This document shows positions 7,984 to 16,765 of a DNA stretch of 44,023 bases, in pieces. The stretch is taken from contig JAEWBU010000379.1 in the NCBI GenBank assembly GCA_023390985.1, positions 1 to 44,023 on the forward strand, in the 5' to 3' direction. Made by a program: the position numbers and the translations under genes. Within the stretch, counting starts at the first letter, position 1. Every line of letters starts with the position of its first letter. Source of the DNA: Pseudomonadota bacterium (lineage in GTDB: Bacteria > Pseudomonadota > Gammaproteobacteria > Burkholderiales > Burkholderiaceae_C). The notes under the pieces were generated by a model. That model was not told where the DNA came from, ran no database searches, and saw only the letters and a program-made list of their open reading frames with translations.

Positions 7984-9552
7984 GTGCGAGAGCTCGAACT
8001 GATCCTGGTGCTCTTCGGAGCGGCCGTGCTGCTGGCCGCCGCTGCCCGGCGGGCGGGGGCGCCTTATCCGGTGTTCCTGGCCATCGGAGGCGCGCTGCTG
8101 GCGCTCATTCCGGGGGCGCCGAGGCTCAGCCTGCCGCCCGAGCTGGTGCTGGCCCTGTTCGTCGCGCCCATCCTGGTCGACGCCGGCTACGACGCCTCGC
8201 TGCGCGACCTGCGCGACAACTGGGCGCCGCTCGTCAGCCTGGTGATCTTTTCGGTGGGCCTGACCACGGCGGCGGTCGCCGTCGTCTCGCACGCGCTCGT
8301 TCCGGACCTGCCCTGGGCGGCGGCGATCGCGCTGGGCGCCATCGTGGCGCCGCCCGATGCCGTGGCGGCCACGGCGGTGCTGCGGCCGCTGCATCCGCCA
8401 CAGCGCCTCCTCGGCATCCTCGAAGGCGAGAGCCTGCTGAACGACGCCAGCGCGCTCCTGATCTATCGGCTGGCGGTGGGCGCGGTGGCGGCGGGCGGTT
8501 TTTCCGTGCAGGCGGTCGCGCCGACCTTCCTGCTGGCGGTGCTGGGCAGCCTGGTGGCCGGTCCCGCGCTCGGCTGGCTGATGCAGCGCCTGCTGGAGCG
8601 GGTGCAGCACATCCCCACCGCCATCATCCTGCAGTTCGTGGGCACCTTCACCGTCTGGCTCGTCGCGGAACACGTCGGCCTGTCGGGCGTGCTCACCACC
8701 GTGTGCTTCGCGATGACGCTGGGACGGACCGCGCCGGCGCGGACGCCGGCCCGCATCCGCATCCCCACCAACGCGGTCTGGGCCACGGTGGTGTTCGCGC
8801 TGAACATCTTCGCGTTCATCTTCATCGGCCTGCAGATCCGACCGATCCTGGTCGACCTGGCGCCGGCGGCACGGGAGCAGTACCTGCTGGTCGCGGCGGC
8901 CGTGCTGGCGACGGTCATCCTGGTGCGGATCGCCTGGCACATGTCGTTCAACGCCACCCTCCGGTGGCGCCACCGCCGGCACGGCTTCCATCCGCCGAGG
9001 CCGATGCTGCGGCCGACGGTCGGCAGCGGGCTCGTGATCTCCTGGGCGGGCATGCGTGGCATCGTCACCCTCGCGGCCGCGCTGGCATTGCCCGCGAGCT
9101 TCCCGGCCCGCGACCTGATCGTGCTGACCGCGTTCCTGGTGGTGCTGGGCACGCTGCTGATCCAGGGCCTCACGCTGAAGGCGCTGCTGCGGTTCCTGGA
9201 CCTGCGCGACGACGATCCGGTGGCGCGCGAGGAGCACACGGCGCGACAGCGCATGCTGGAAGCCGCCTGCGCGCAACTGCCGTCGACACGCTCGCCCGCC
9301 GTGGACCTCGTGCGCAAGGACCTGAAGGTCTGGCTGGGCCAGCTGCAGCGCAGCGGTGGCGGGCAGGCCTCGTTCGGCGCCGAGTACGACGCCGCCTACC
9401 GCTCGGCGCTGCGCGCCGCGCGCCAGGTGCTTCTCGCGATGCGCGACAGCGGTGAGATCGGCGACGACGCGTTCCACGCCCTGGAGAACGACCTCGACTG
9501 GATGGAGGTGTCCGATCCGCTGCGGGCCGCCAATGCGGATGCGACGGAGTAG
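7984..9552 (+). CDS. CPA1-family Na+/H+ (cation/proton) antiporter
   Basis: A 522-residue inner-membrane transporter starting at GTG 7984. The first ~410 residues are a dozen hydrophobic segments with CPA1/NhaP hallmarks: LFVAPILVDAGYDAS, ALGAIVAPPDAVAATAVL (the ion-binding region with tandem aspartates) and EGESLLNDASALLIY, where the conserved ND is essential in the family. The second core motif is SWAGMRGIVTLAAALALP. The last ~110 residues are a soluble helical domain (LDLRDDDPVAREEHTARQRM onwards) like other long bacterial NhaP-type proteins. Its likely role is pH and sodium homeostasis. The gene ends 30 bases from the convergent PHB depolymerase gene. Confidence 0.9.
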   Translation: MRELELILVLFGAAVLLAAAARRAGAPYPVFLAIGGALLALIPGAPRLSLPPELVLALFVAPILVDAGYDASLRDLRDNWAPLVSLVIFSVGLTTAAVAVVSHALVPDLPWAAAIALGAIVAPPDAVAATAVLRPLHPPQRLLGILEGESLLNDASALLIYRLAVGAVAAGGFSVQAVAPTFLLAVLGSLVAGPALGWLMQRLLERVQHIPTAIILQFVGTFTVWLVAEHVGLSGVLTTVCFAMTLGRTAPARTPARIRIPTNAVWATVVFALNIFAFIFIGLQIRPILVDLAPAAREQYLLVAAAVLATVILVRIAWHMSFNATLRWRHRRHGFHPPRPMLRPTVGSGLVISWAGMRGIVTLAAALALPASFPARDLIVLTAFLVVLGTLLIQGLTLKALLRFLDLRDDDPVAREEHTARQRMLEAACAQLPSTRSPAVDLVRKDLKVWLGQLQRSGGGQASFGAEYDAAYRSALRAARQVLLAMRDSGEIGDDAFHALENDLDWMEVSDPLRAANADATE

Positions 9553-9581
9553 TGGGCCGACCCGGGGCGCGGGCCCGCCTT

Positions 9582-10676
9582 TCACTGGACGCCGGTCACC
9601 CTTCCCACCATCGAGTACAGCACCTGCATCTGCAGCCCGCTCTTGAGCGCGTAGTTCGGGTCCACCTGGTTCGAGTAACCCCACCAGTCGAAGCATGCAT
9701 TCGGGTTCGTCGGCTCCGGCGCCGAGGTGGCGATGGTGTCGGGGTACAGCACGATCAGGCTGTTCGTGTCGGCCCACTCGTTGATGCCGGCCTGGGTCAC
9801 CCACTTGTCGCCGATCAGCGCCGACTGCTGCTTGCAGCCGTGCAGCGCGAGCACGAAACCGCAGGTCTTCCCGTGCGCGCAGGACTTCGGCACGAACACC
9901 GAACCCGTCGAACTCAGCGACACATCGGACGAGGCGCCGAACTCGGTCTGGTCGAACGTGATCAGGCTTCCCTGGAGCTTCCCGTTGTTGCGCGGCGCCA
10001 GCGGACCCAGGAACATCGTGAGCCAGGTCCTGACCGAGTCGTAGACGGCGCCGTTCTGCGAGCACCGGACCATGAACGGACTGCCCGCGGTGCCGCAGTC
10101 GAGCTCGCCATTGGGCGACTCCCAGCCGTGGGCCGCGGGGAAGGTGTTGTCGAAGCGCACGTTGGCCCCGTACCGCAGGTATTCGGCGTTCAGGTCCGCC
10201 ATCCCGAGCGGATTCACGGTCGCGTCCTTCGTGCCGGCCCACAGATACACGGGTTGCCCGCGCAGGTTCGACATCGGGTCGATGGTGCCGAGCGCCGACT
10301 GGGTCTCGAGGTAGGTCTGCGACGGGGCGAGCATGCTGTTGTAGGAAGCCTGGCCGGTCGGCAGGGTCTGCCCGCCGCAATTGGCCAGGGCCGTGGCCGC
10401 GCCCCCTGCGCCGGCGCACCAGTAGACGCCTGCCGCGTAGATCGCCGCGCCTTTGAACGTGGACGAGTGCGCCACGTGCATCTGCACCGCGGCGAAGCCG
10501 CCGGATGAGATGCCCGCGACGAAGACCTTCGCCGGATCGACCTGGTAGCGCTGCAGTTTCTCCACCGGCGGCGAGGGGGCGTCGGGCGGGGCCGACAGCG
10601 CAGCCGTGTGCCGGGTGAGAAGGCCGGCCGCCAGAACACCGGCAAGAAGTAGGGTGCGCCTGCTTTTCGGGGACAT
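9582..10676 (-). CDS. Extracellular PHB depolymerase-type esterase, circularly permuted
   Basis: A 364-residue secreted alpha/beta hydrolase. The signal peptide ends around residue 28 (LLLAGVLAAGLL...AALSA). The lipase box GISSG places the nucleophile at S57, followed by D151 (WAGTKDATVNP) and H183 (PAAHGWE). The oxyanion-hole motif LHGC, usually N-terminal to the lipase box, comes last (278-281), followed by NACFDWWGY. That Ser-Asp-His-then-LHGC order is the circular permutation known from single-domain PHB depolymerases of the Penicillium funiculosum type. It would degrade extracellular poly-3-hydroxybutyrate or a related polyester. The start at 10676 was chosen as the ATG directly before the signal peptide; the upstream open frame lacks protein character. 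Confidence 0.85.
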   Translation of the reverse strand: MSPKSRRTLLLAGVLAAGLLTRHTAALSAPPDAPSPPVEKLQRYQVDPAKVFVAGISSGGFAAVQMHVAHSSTFKGAAIYAAGVYWCAGAGGAATALANCGGQTLPTGQASYNSMLAPSQTYLETQSALGTIDPMSNLRGQPVYLWAGTKDATVNPLGMADLNAEYLRYGANVRFDNTFPAAHGWESPNGELDCGTAGSPFMVRCSQNGAVYDSVRTWLTMFLGPLAPRNNGKLQGSLITFDQTEFGASSDVSLSSTGSVFVPKSCAHGKTCGFVLALHGCKQQSALIGDKWVTQAGINEWADTNSLIVLYPDTIATSAPEPTNPNACFDWWGYSNQVDPNYALKSGLQMQVLYSMVGRVTGVQ

Positions 10677-10768
10677 GCGTGGGTCCTGGGAGACGACCCA
10701 TCCTATGCACGCGGCGGCCGCGCTACGTAGGACACGTCCCCGAACTTGGCGCCCGCATCGGCGACTCC

Positions 10769-11686
10769 TCAGCGCTGTCGAGGCGCGGCACCGGGCGTGA
10801 GTTCGGTGGCGCTCTGCTTCTCGACCCAGCGCACCAGCTCGCTCACGCTGGCGCCGGGGCCGGCGGCGTGGTCGGCCATGCGCCACAGCTGCTGGGCGAG
10901 GCCCCAGATCGGCGCCGGGGTGGCCGTTTCGCGAGCGAGCTCCACCGCGATGCCCATGTCCTTGAGCATCAGTTCCAGCTTGAACGGATCGTCGAAGGCG
11001 CGGTTGAAGACGCGCTGGTTGAAGTGGGTCTGGGTGATCCAGGAACCGCCGGTGGATTCATTCAGCACGTCCACCATCACCTTGGGATCCAGCCCGTAGC
11101 GCTTGCCGGCCACCAGGCCTTCGGCGGTGTTGGCCAACGTGACCGCCGTAATGCAGTTGTTGATGCACTTCATGGCGTGGCCGCTGCCCAGGCCGCCGAG
11201 ATGGAACACCGCGCGACCCATCACGTCCAGCAGCGGACGGATGCGCGCGACGTCCTCGTCCGCGCCGCCGACCATGAACACGAGCTTCGCCTCCTGCGCG
11301 CCCCAGGCGGCGCCGGACACGGGCGCGTCCACCATGGCCGCGCCGCGCCCGCCGAGCGCCTTGCCGGTCTGCTCGGTCAGCCAGGGCTCGCAGCTGGAGG
11401 TGTCCAGCAGGATGGCGCCGCGGCGCAGGCCCTGCACGAGTCCGTCCTCGCCAAGGGCGATCTGCTGCACCACCTGGCCATTGGGCAGCATGGTGACGAT
11501 CACCTCGCTGCGCTCAGCGACTTCGCGCGGCGTCGTGGCGGCCACGGCGCCCGGGCCCAGCCTGGCGGCCAGGTCCCGGGTCAGGGATTCATCCGCGTCC
11601 AGCAGCGCCAGCCGATGGCCCGCGTGCGCCAGATGGGTTGCCATGGGGGCGCCCATCACGCCCAAGCCGATGAAGCCGATGTCCAT
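10769..11686 (-). CDS. NAD(P)-dependent beta-hydroxyacid dehydrogenase (3-hydroxyisobutyrate dehydrogenase family)
   Basis: A 305-residue 6-phosphogluconate/3-hydroxyisobutyrate dehydrogenase-like enzyme. The Rossmann loop GFIGLGVMGAPMA is at residues 4-16, the substrate-binding DAPVSGAAWGAQ at 120-131, and the catalytic lysine K173 with the following asparagines in GSGHAMKCINN. Family members include tartronate semialdehyde reductase, L-threonate dehydrogenase and 3-hydroxyisobutyrate dehydrogenase. The substrate cannot be settled from sequence, but the acid-sugar island that begins 1.7 kb away makes a hydroxy-acid role plausible. It is preceded by 161 bases without a gene, so it may be transcribed alone. 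Confidence 0.88.
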   Translation of the reverse strand: MDIGFIGLGVMGAPMATHLAHAGHRLALLDADESLTRDLAARLGPGAVAATTPREVAERSEVIVTMLPNGQVVQQIALGEDGLVQGLRRGAILLDTSSCEPWLTEQTGKALGGRGAAMVDAPVSGAAWGAQEAKLVFMVGGADEDVARIRPLLDVMGRAVFHLGGLGSGHAMKCINNCITAVTLANTAEGLVAGKRYGLDPKVMVDVLNESTGGSWITQTHFNQRVFNRAFDDPFKLELMLKDMGIAVELARETATPAPIWGLAQQLWRMADHAAGPGASVSELVRWVEKQSATELTPGAAPRQR

Positions 11687-11847
11687 TCGAGACCTCTTTC
11701 AAAAGGCAGTCCGCAGGGTGCAGGATGCTCCAGAACGCGGGTGGAAGGCGCTCGGATCCGCCTCGGTCAACCGGCAGTCTTGCAGTTGCCACTGCGCCTG
11801 CGGGAATTCAGGACGCTCGTGCCGCCAGGAGTTGAATACGCGACTCG

Positions 11848-12456
11848 TCAGGCCACCAGCCCGAGATACTCCTGTCGCGTCTGAGGCAGCACGGCCCCGA
11901 CCAGTTGCTCGTAGGACGTGCGATGGCCGGCCAGCATGCGGGCCGATGCGACGGACTTCGACCGGCAATACCAGTGGCAGGTGTGCTGCATCAGGAGCAT
12001 CTCGGCCAGGATGGCGAAGGCGCGGTCCTTCGGGGAGGCGCCCTGTTCCTCGACGGCACGGCAGATGCCGCGGGCGTGCATGCGCAGTGCCTCGCGCATG
12101 TCGAACGACCTGTCGAACGCGGGCGAGCGGGGCAGCCAGATCGGGAACTTGCTCACGCGCGTGGCCGCAGGCTCGACGCCCGCGAAGTCCTCCGCGAGCT
12201 TGCGGACCTGCCGGCACAGGACTTCCTCGGTCCCGCGCAGCACGCCCCAGACCTGCTCGCCGCGGGCGGGGTCCGGTTCGCCCAGCGCGCGCGAGTAGCC
12301 CTGCGAGAGCGTCTCGATGTTCTTTTCGATGTCGTGGCCGGACAGGTAGCGGGCCAGGATGGCGATGCGCCGTTGCTGCTGCCGGGCCCTGGCCATCCAC
12401 AAGGCGATCAGCGCCAGGGGCAGGAGGAGAAGGAAATCCACCGGGCGATGGTACAC
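11848..12456 (-). CDS. Membrane-anchored protein of unknown function
   Basis: A 202-residue protein not recognised as a named family. Residues 7-22 (DFLLLLPLALIALWMA) form one N-terminal membrane helix followed by ARARQQQRR, which predicts a cytosolic body. The rest is helical and charged, with a cysteine/tryptophan-rich stretch MQHTCHWYCRSKSVAS near residue 165. It sits downstream of the LysR gene on the same strand with 53 bases between them. It may be co-transcribed with the regulator but shows no link to the catabolic genes. The 161 bases between it and the dehydrogenase gene hold no recognisable gene. Confidence 0.6.
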   Translation of the reverse strand: MYHRPVDFLLLLPLALIALWMARARQQQRRIAILARYLSGHDIEKNIETLSQGYSRALGEPDPARGEQVWGVLRGTEEVLCRQVRKLAEDFAGVEPAATRVSKFPIWLPRSPAFDRSFDMREALRMHARGICRAVEEQGASPKDRAFAILAEMLLMQHTCHWYCRSKSVASARMLAGHRTSYEQLVGAVLPQTRQEYLGLVA

Positions 12457-12509
12457 AGGCCATCACGGGACGGCCTGCCCGGCCGGCCCGTTGGCCGGAA
12501 GCAGCCTCC

Positions 12510-13403
12510 TCACCCCCCGTGCAGCAACTCGAGGAACCTGGCGGCCAACGCGCTGAGCGGCCTGTCCTTCGGCACGATGCTGCCGTAGGCCTCCAGGGTG
12601 TGCCGGAAGCGGTAGGCCAGCGGCTTGACCATGCCGTGCTCCGCGTGGCCGCGGGCGACGGCCTGAGGGATGACGCCGAGCATCTGCGAGCTGCGCACCA
12701 GGTTCAGCGTGGTGAGGATCGACCCGGTTTCGATCAAGCCGCGCGGCAAGGCCGCGTGGTGGTGGCGGAACTCGCTTTCGATCAGGTCGCGCATCGGGCT
12801 GCCCGGCGGCTGCAGGATCCACGGGTAGTCCAGCAGGGACTCGAAGGGCAGCTGGCGTCGCCGCGCCAGGGGGTGGTCGAGGGCCGCGACCACCGCGAGC
12901 GCCTCGTCGTCGATGCGCCGCATCACGCAATCGACGCCGGGCAGCGGCGCCAGCCGGCCGACCACGACCTCGAGCACGCCTTCCCCCAGCTGCGCCAGCA
13001 GCCGGTCGCTGGTGTCCACCGCGATCTCGATCGAGACCAGCGGGAATTCGCCCTTCAGCTGCAGCAGCGCGCGGGTCAATCGACCCGGCGAGGCCGCCAT
13101 GATGCTGCCGATCGCCAGCTTGCCCGCGCCGCCCTGGCGCACCGTCTCCAGCTCCTGGTTGAGCGCCTCGACGCTGCCGCGGATGCTGCGGAAGAAGCCG
13201 GTGACGCGCTCGCCGGCCGCATTGCGCTGCAGCCCCCGCCCGGCGCGCTCGAACAGCCGCTGACCCAGGGCCAGCTCCAGCTCGTTGAGCATCTTCGTCG
13301 CGGCCGGCTGCGTGAGGCCGAGGTGCCGGGCCGCCGCGCTCAGGGTGCCGAGTTCGTCCATGGCGAGCAGCAGTTCCACCTGCCGCATCCGCAGCCGGTT
13401 CAT
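12510..13403 (-). CDS. LysR-family regulator of the sugar-acid operon
   Basis: A 297-residue LysR activator. The N-terminal winged helix covers about residues 5-65 (LLLAMDELGTLSAAARHLGL, then TQPAATKMLNELE), and the sensor domain begins near residue 95 (GKLAIGSIMAASPGRL). The ATG at 13403 was chosen because MNRLRMRQVELL is the usual LysR beginning; an in-frame GTG at 13440-13442 would add 13 residues. It is divergent from the TctC gene across 149 bases, the classic arrangement in which a LysR protein controls the adjacent catabolic operon in response to its substrate or an intermediate. Confidence 0.9.
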   Translation of the reverse strand: MNRLRMRQVELLLAMDELGTLSAAARHLGLTQPAATKMLNELELALGQRLFERAGRGLQRNAAGERVTGFFRSIRGSVEALNQELETVRQGGAGKLAIGSIMAASPGRLTRALLQLKGEFPLVSIEIAVDTSDRLLAQLGEGVLEVVVGRLAPLPGVDCVMRRIDDEALAVVAALDHPLARRRQLPFESLLDYPWILQPPGSPMRDLIESEFRHHHAALPRGLIETGSILTTLNLVRSSQMLGVIPQAVARGHAEHGMVKPLAYRFRHTLEAYGSIVPKDRPLSALAARFLELLHGG

Positions 13404-13552
13404 CAGCTGCGGCGTGGTGTGTTGTCGGTCGACGGAGCCCACGTGGCCATCACCTGTGGTTATGGGTTGATGAAGTTCTTTCAGTTTACGGGAATGGGTC
13501 GGCCACCTAGCATCCGGTGCACTCGATCCAAGCAGCAACCCGGAGACAAGCA
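13404..13552. promoter_or_regulatory. Divergent LysR / tctC promoter region
   Basis: These 149 bases separate the LysR start from the TctC start and must carry both promoters and any LysR box. The AT-richest stretch in the area runs from about 13455 to 13490 (TGGTTATGGG, TTGATGAAGTTC, TTTCAGTTTACG), where RNA polymerase and a T-N11-A LysR site would be expected. A clear GGAG ribosome site lies 7 bases before the tctC ATG at 13553. The exact -35/-10 boxes are not assigned. Confidence 0.45.
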
Positions 13553-14518
13553 ATGAAGAGACGCATCCTGCTCGGTTGCGCCGCAGCCGTCCTGGCGGCC
13601 GGCACGGCCACCGCGCAGACCACCGACTGGCCCACGCGGCCGATCCGCCTGCTGGTGGGATCGGCGCCCGGCGGCGGCACGGACGCGATGGCGCGCGCGG
13701 TGGCCGACCGCCTCGGTCCGGCGCTGAAGCAGCCCGTCCTCGTGGACAACCGACCCGGCGCATCCAACACCCTGGCGGCGGACCTGGCCGCCAAGTCCAG
13801 CGACGGCCACACGATGGTGATGGGCGTGTCCACGGCGCACGCCATCGCGCCCCACCTGCTGAAGCTGAACTACGACAACGGCAAGGACCTCGTTCCGGTC
13901 GTGTTCGTGGGCTCGGTGCCCAACGTGCTGGTCGTCAACAACCACCTGGGCGTGAACAGCGTCGCCGAGCTGGTGGCGCTGGCGAAGAAGTCGCCGGGCC
14001 AGCTGAACTACGCCTCGAGCGGCTCCGGCAGCACGCAGCACATCGCCGCCGAGCTGTTCAAGGAGGCGACGGGAACCTTCCTCACGCACATCCCCTACAA
14101 GGGCAGCAACCCGGCCCTCATGGACCTGATCTCGGGACAGGTGCAGGTCAGCTTCGACACGCTGGCGTCGGTGCTGCCGCACATCCAGTCGGGCAAGGTG
14201 AAGGCGCTGGCGGTGACCAGCGCGCGCCGCAACGCCGCCCTGCCGAACGTGCCCACGATGGCCGAAGCGGGCGTGAAGGGCGTGGAGATGGGCGCCTGGT
14301 ACGGCATCTACATGCCGGCGTCGACACCGAAGGCGGTGCAGGACCGCGTGTTCGACGAAGTCGGCAAGGTGCTCGCGCTGCCCGAGACCCGCAAGCGTCT
14401 CGAGGGCATCGGCGGCGAGGCCGTGCCGATGACGCAGGCGCAGTTCGGCGCCTTCCACGACACCGAGAACCAGCGTTATGCCGAGCTGATCAAGCGGCGC
14501 GGCATCAAGGTGGAATGA
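13553..14518 (+). CDS. TctC/Bug-family periplasmic solute-binding protein
   Basis: A 321-residue tripartite tricarboxylate transporter substrate-binding protein. The Sec signal is MKRRILLGCAAAVLAAGTATA, followed by the family start DWPTRPIRLLVGSAPGGGTD. Other family landmarks are VDNRPGASNTLAADLAA, HIPYKGSNPALMDLISGQVQ and LPNVPTMAEAGVKG. Bug proteins bind carboxylic acids; Burkholderiales have many without cognate TctA/TctB nearby, as here, so the membrane partner must be encoded elsewhere. Leading the operon, it probably captures the acid that the downstream enzymes degrade. The start is set by the signal peptide and the GGAG site. Confidence 0.92.
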   Translation: MKRRILLGCAAAVLAAGTATAQTTDWPTRPIRLLVGSAPGGGTDAMARAVADRLGPALKQPVLVDNRPGASNTLAADLAAKSSDGHTMVMGVSTAHAIAPHLLKLNYDNGKDLVPVVFVGSVPNVLVVNNHLGVNSVAELVALAKKSPGQLNYASSGSGSTQHIAAELFKEATGTFLTHIPYKGSNPALMDLISGQVQVSFDTLASVLPHIQSGKVKALAVTSARRNAALPNVPTMAEAGVKGVEMGAWYGIYMPASTPKAVQDRVFDEVGKVLALPETRKRLEGIGGEAVPMTQAQFGAFHDTENQRYAELIKRRGIKVE

Positions 14519-15546
14519 GCATGGCCCCTACCCAACCCGTCGTCGCGGTCACGCTCGGCGATCCCGCCGGCATCGGCCCCGAACTGGTCGCCCGGCTGCT
14601 GGCGCGTCGCGAGACGCTGGCCGCCGCCAACGTGGTGCTGGTCGGCGACCCCTGGCTGTGGGCCGACGGCCAGAAGGTCGCGGGCCTGGAAGTCGCCACC
14701 GACCGCGTCGACAGCCTGGCGGCCGTGCGCGGCCGCGCTAACACCGCGCGGCCCGCCTTCCTGCCCCTCGACACCGTGCAGCCGCAACAGGTGGTGCGCG
14801 CGCGGTCCGACGCCGCGGGCGGCGCCTCCGTGCTGCGCGTGCTGGACCACTGCATGGACGCCGCGCGGGCGGGGGAGATCGACGGCATCTGCTTCGCGCC
14901 GCTGAACAAGCTGGCGATGAAGAAGGGCGGCCTGCGGCACGAGGACGAGCTCCACCATTTCGCCGAATACCTGGGCGTGAGCGGCTACTTCTGCGAGTTC
15001 AACACGCTCGACGGCCTGTGGACCTCGCGCATCTCCTCGCACGTGCCGCTGGCGGACGTGCCCAAGTACATCACCCGCGAGCGCATCAACGAAGCCGCGA
15101 AGCTGATGTTCCGGTCGCTGAAGGCCAACGGCGTGGCGGCGCCGCGCGTCGCCGTGGCCGGATTCAATCCGCACAACGGCGAGGGCGGCACCTGCGGCCG
15201 CCAGGAGATCGACGTCATCGAGCCGGCCGTGCGCGAGCTCAACGACCAGGGCTTCCCGGTGGTGGGGCCGTTCTCCGCCGACACCATCTTCCTGAAGGCG
15301 CGCGACGGCGCGCTGGACGCCATCGTCACCATGTACCACGACCAGGGCCAGATCGCGATCAAGCTGATGGGCTTCTCGCGCGGCGTGACGGTGCAGGGCG
15401 GCCTGCCGATCCCGATCACCACGCCGGCCCATGGCACCGCCTACGACATCGCGGGCCTGGGCCAGGCCGACGTCACCGCCACCGCCAACGCCTTCGCCAT
15501 CGCCGCGCGCATGGGGCTGGCCCGCCGCGGCTCCTCCCTGTCCTGA
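14515..15546 (+). CDS. PdxA-family NAD-dependent hydroxy-acid dehydrogenase
   Basis: A 343-residue PdxA homologue (341 from the alternative ATG at 14521). The ATG at 14515 overlaps the tctC stop by ATGA and has AAGG four bases upstream. It starts VAVTLGDPAGIGPELVARLL, and the three metal-ligand histidines lie in ISSHVPLAD, GFNPHNGEGG and TMYHDQGQIAIK. PdxA enzymes oxidise and decarboxylate 3-hydroxy acids. True PdxA acts in vitamin B6 synthesis, PdxA2 acts on 4-phospho-threonate or -erythronate, and TphB acts on an unphosphorylated diol acid in terephthalate breakdown. The operon makes a catabolic role more likely than B6 synthesis. No DUF1537 kinase, the usual PdxA2 partner, is in the window. 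Confidence 0.88.
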   Translation: MSMAPTQPVVAVTLGDPAGIGPELVARLLARRETLAAANVVLVGDPWLWADGQKVAGLEVATDRVDSLAAVRGRANTARPAFLPLDTVQPQQVVRARSDAAGGASVLRVLDHCMDAARAGEIDGICFAPLNKLAMKKGGLRHEDELHHFAEYLGVSGYFCEFNTLDGLWTSRISSHVPLADVPKYITRERINEAAKLMFRSLKANGVAAPRVAVAGFNPHNGEGGTCGRQEIDVIEPAVRELNDQGFPVVGPFSADTIFLKARDGALDAIVTMYHDQGQIAIKLMGFSRGVTVQGGLPIPITTPAHGTAYDIAGLGQADVTATANAFAIAARMGLARRGSSLS

Positions 15547-15563
15547 ACACCGAAAGCTGTCAC

Positions 15564-16760
15564 ATGAAGATCAAATCCGTCCGCGCGCGCGTTTTCGAAT
15601 GGAAGGGCAAGACCGTCCCGCCGCAGGGCAACTTCTGCTCCAACGCCATGGACCTGGTCTACAAGAACCCGGCCAGCCAGCACGCCGCCGGCAAGGACAC
15701 CATGAACACCTTCCGGTTCCATCAATGGACCGTGGTGGAAGTGGAAACCGACGACGGCATCGTGGGCCTGGGCAACGTCGCGCTGGCGCCCAGGATCGCC
15801 AAGGCGATCATCGACGAGTACCTCGCGCCGCTGGTCATCGGCCAGGACCCCTGGGACTACGAGTACCTGAACCAGCGCATGTACCGCGCCACCCATGCCT
15901 GGGGCCGCAAGGGCATCGGCATGGCGGCGATCTCCGCGGTGGACATCGCGATCTGGGACATCCTGGGCAAGTCGGTGAACAAGCCCGTGTTCAAGCTGCT
16001 GGGCGGCCGCACCAAGGAAAAGATCCCCTGCTACTACAGCAAGCTCTACCGCACCGACCTCAAGGAGATGCAGAAGGAAGCCGAGACCTACCTGAAGCAG
16101 GGTTTCCGCGCCTTCAAGATGCGCTTCGGCTACGGCCCCCAGCACGGCCAGCAGGGCGTGGTGGAGAACCTCAGGTCGGTCGAAGCCGTCCGCGAGGTGA
16201 TCGGCTACGACAACGACCTGATGCTCGAGTGCTACATGGGCTGGAACGTCGAATACGCCAAGCGCATCCTGCCGAAGCTGGAGAAGTTCCAGCCGCGCTG
16301 GCTGGAGGAGCCGGTCATCGCCGACGACATCGACGGCTACGCCGAACTGAACCGGCTCACCTCGATCCCGATCTCGGGCGGCGAGCACGAGTTCTCGTTG
16401 TACGGCTTCAAGCAGCTGCTGGACCGCAAGGCGGTGTCGGTCGTGCAGTACGACACCAACCGCGTGGGCGGCATCACCATGGCGCACAAGGTCAACGCGC
16501 TGTGCGAGGCCTACTCGGTGCCGGTGATCCCGCACGCGGGCCAGATGCACAACTACCACCTCACGATGAGCAGCCTGAACTGCCCCATCAGCGAGTACTT
16601 CCCGATGTTCGACGTGGAAGTCGGCAACGAACTCTTCTACTACATCTTCGAAGGCGAACCGGCGGCGCAGGACGGCTTCCTGCAGCTCGACGACGACAAG
16701 CCGGGCCTGGGCCTGACCCTGCGCACCGACTACCTGTCGCAGTTCAACATCATCGAGTGA
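15564..16760 (+). CDS. Enolase-superfamily acid-sugar dehydratase (rhamnonate/lyxonate dehydratase type)
   Basis: A 398-residue mandelate racemase-group enzyme. The N-terminal capping domain runs to about residue 130, then comes the TIM barrel. Catalytic features: KMR (K185, R187), metal ligands E222 (MLECYMG), E248/E249 (WLEEP) and E274 (GGEHEF), and a D297/H324 pair (VQYDTN, IPHAGQMHNYH). The LECYMG and PHAG...H patterns resemble L-rhamnonate dehydratase. Beside an L-KDA dehydratase-like gene, L-lyxonate (C5) fits better than rhamnonate (C6). It abstracts the proton alpha to the carboxylate and releases water to give a 2-keto-3-deoxy acid. The exact substrate is inferred. Confidence 0.82.
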   Translation: MKIKSVRARVFEWKGKTVPPQGNFCSNAMDLVYKNPASQHAAGKDTMNTFRFHQWTVVEVETDDGIVGLGNVALAPRIAKAIIDEYLAPLVIGQDPWDYEYLNQRMYRATHAWGRKGIGMAAISAVDIAIWDILGKSVNKPVFKLLGGRTKEKIPCYYSKLYRTDLKEMQKEAETYLKQGFRAFKMRFGYGPQHGQQGVVENLRSVEAVREVIGYDNDLMLECYMGWNVEYAKRILPKLEKFQPRWLEEPVIADDIDGYAELNRLTSIPISGGEHEFSLYGFKQLLDRKAVSVVQYDTNRVGGITMAHKVNALCEAYSVPVIPHAGQMHNYHLTMSSLNCPISEYFPMFDVEVGNELFYYIFEGEPAAQDGFLQLDDDKPGLGLTLRTDYLSQFNIIE

Positions 16761-16765
16761 CCGAC

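Noticed and set aside
7882..10710. A 942-codon open frame on the minus strand across the antiporter and depolymerase genes
   Set aside because: It is arginine/histidine/glycine-rich, antisense to a clear antiporter, and out of frame with the depolymerase. Such frames arise from GC-rich codon bias.
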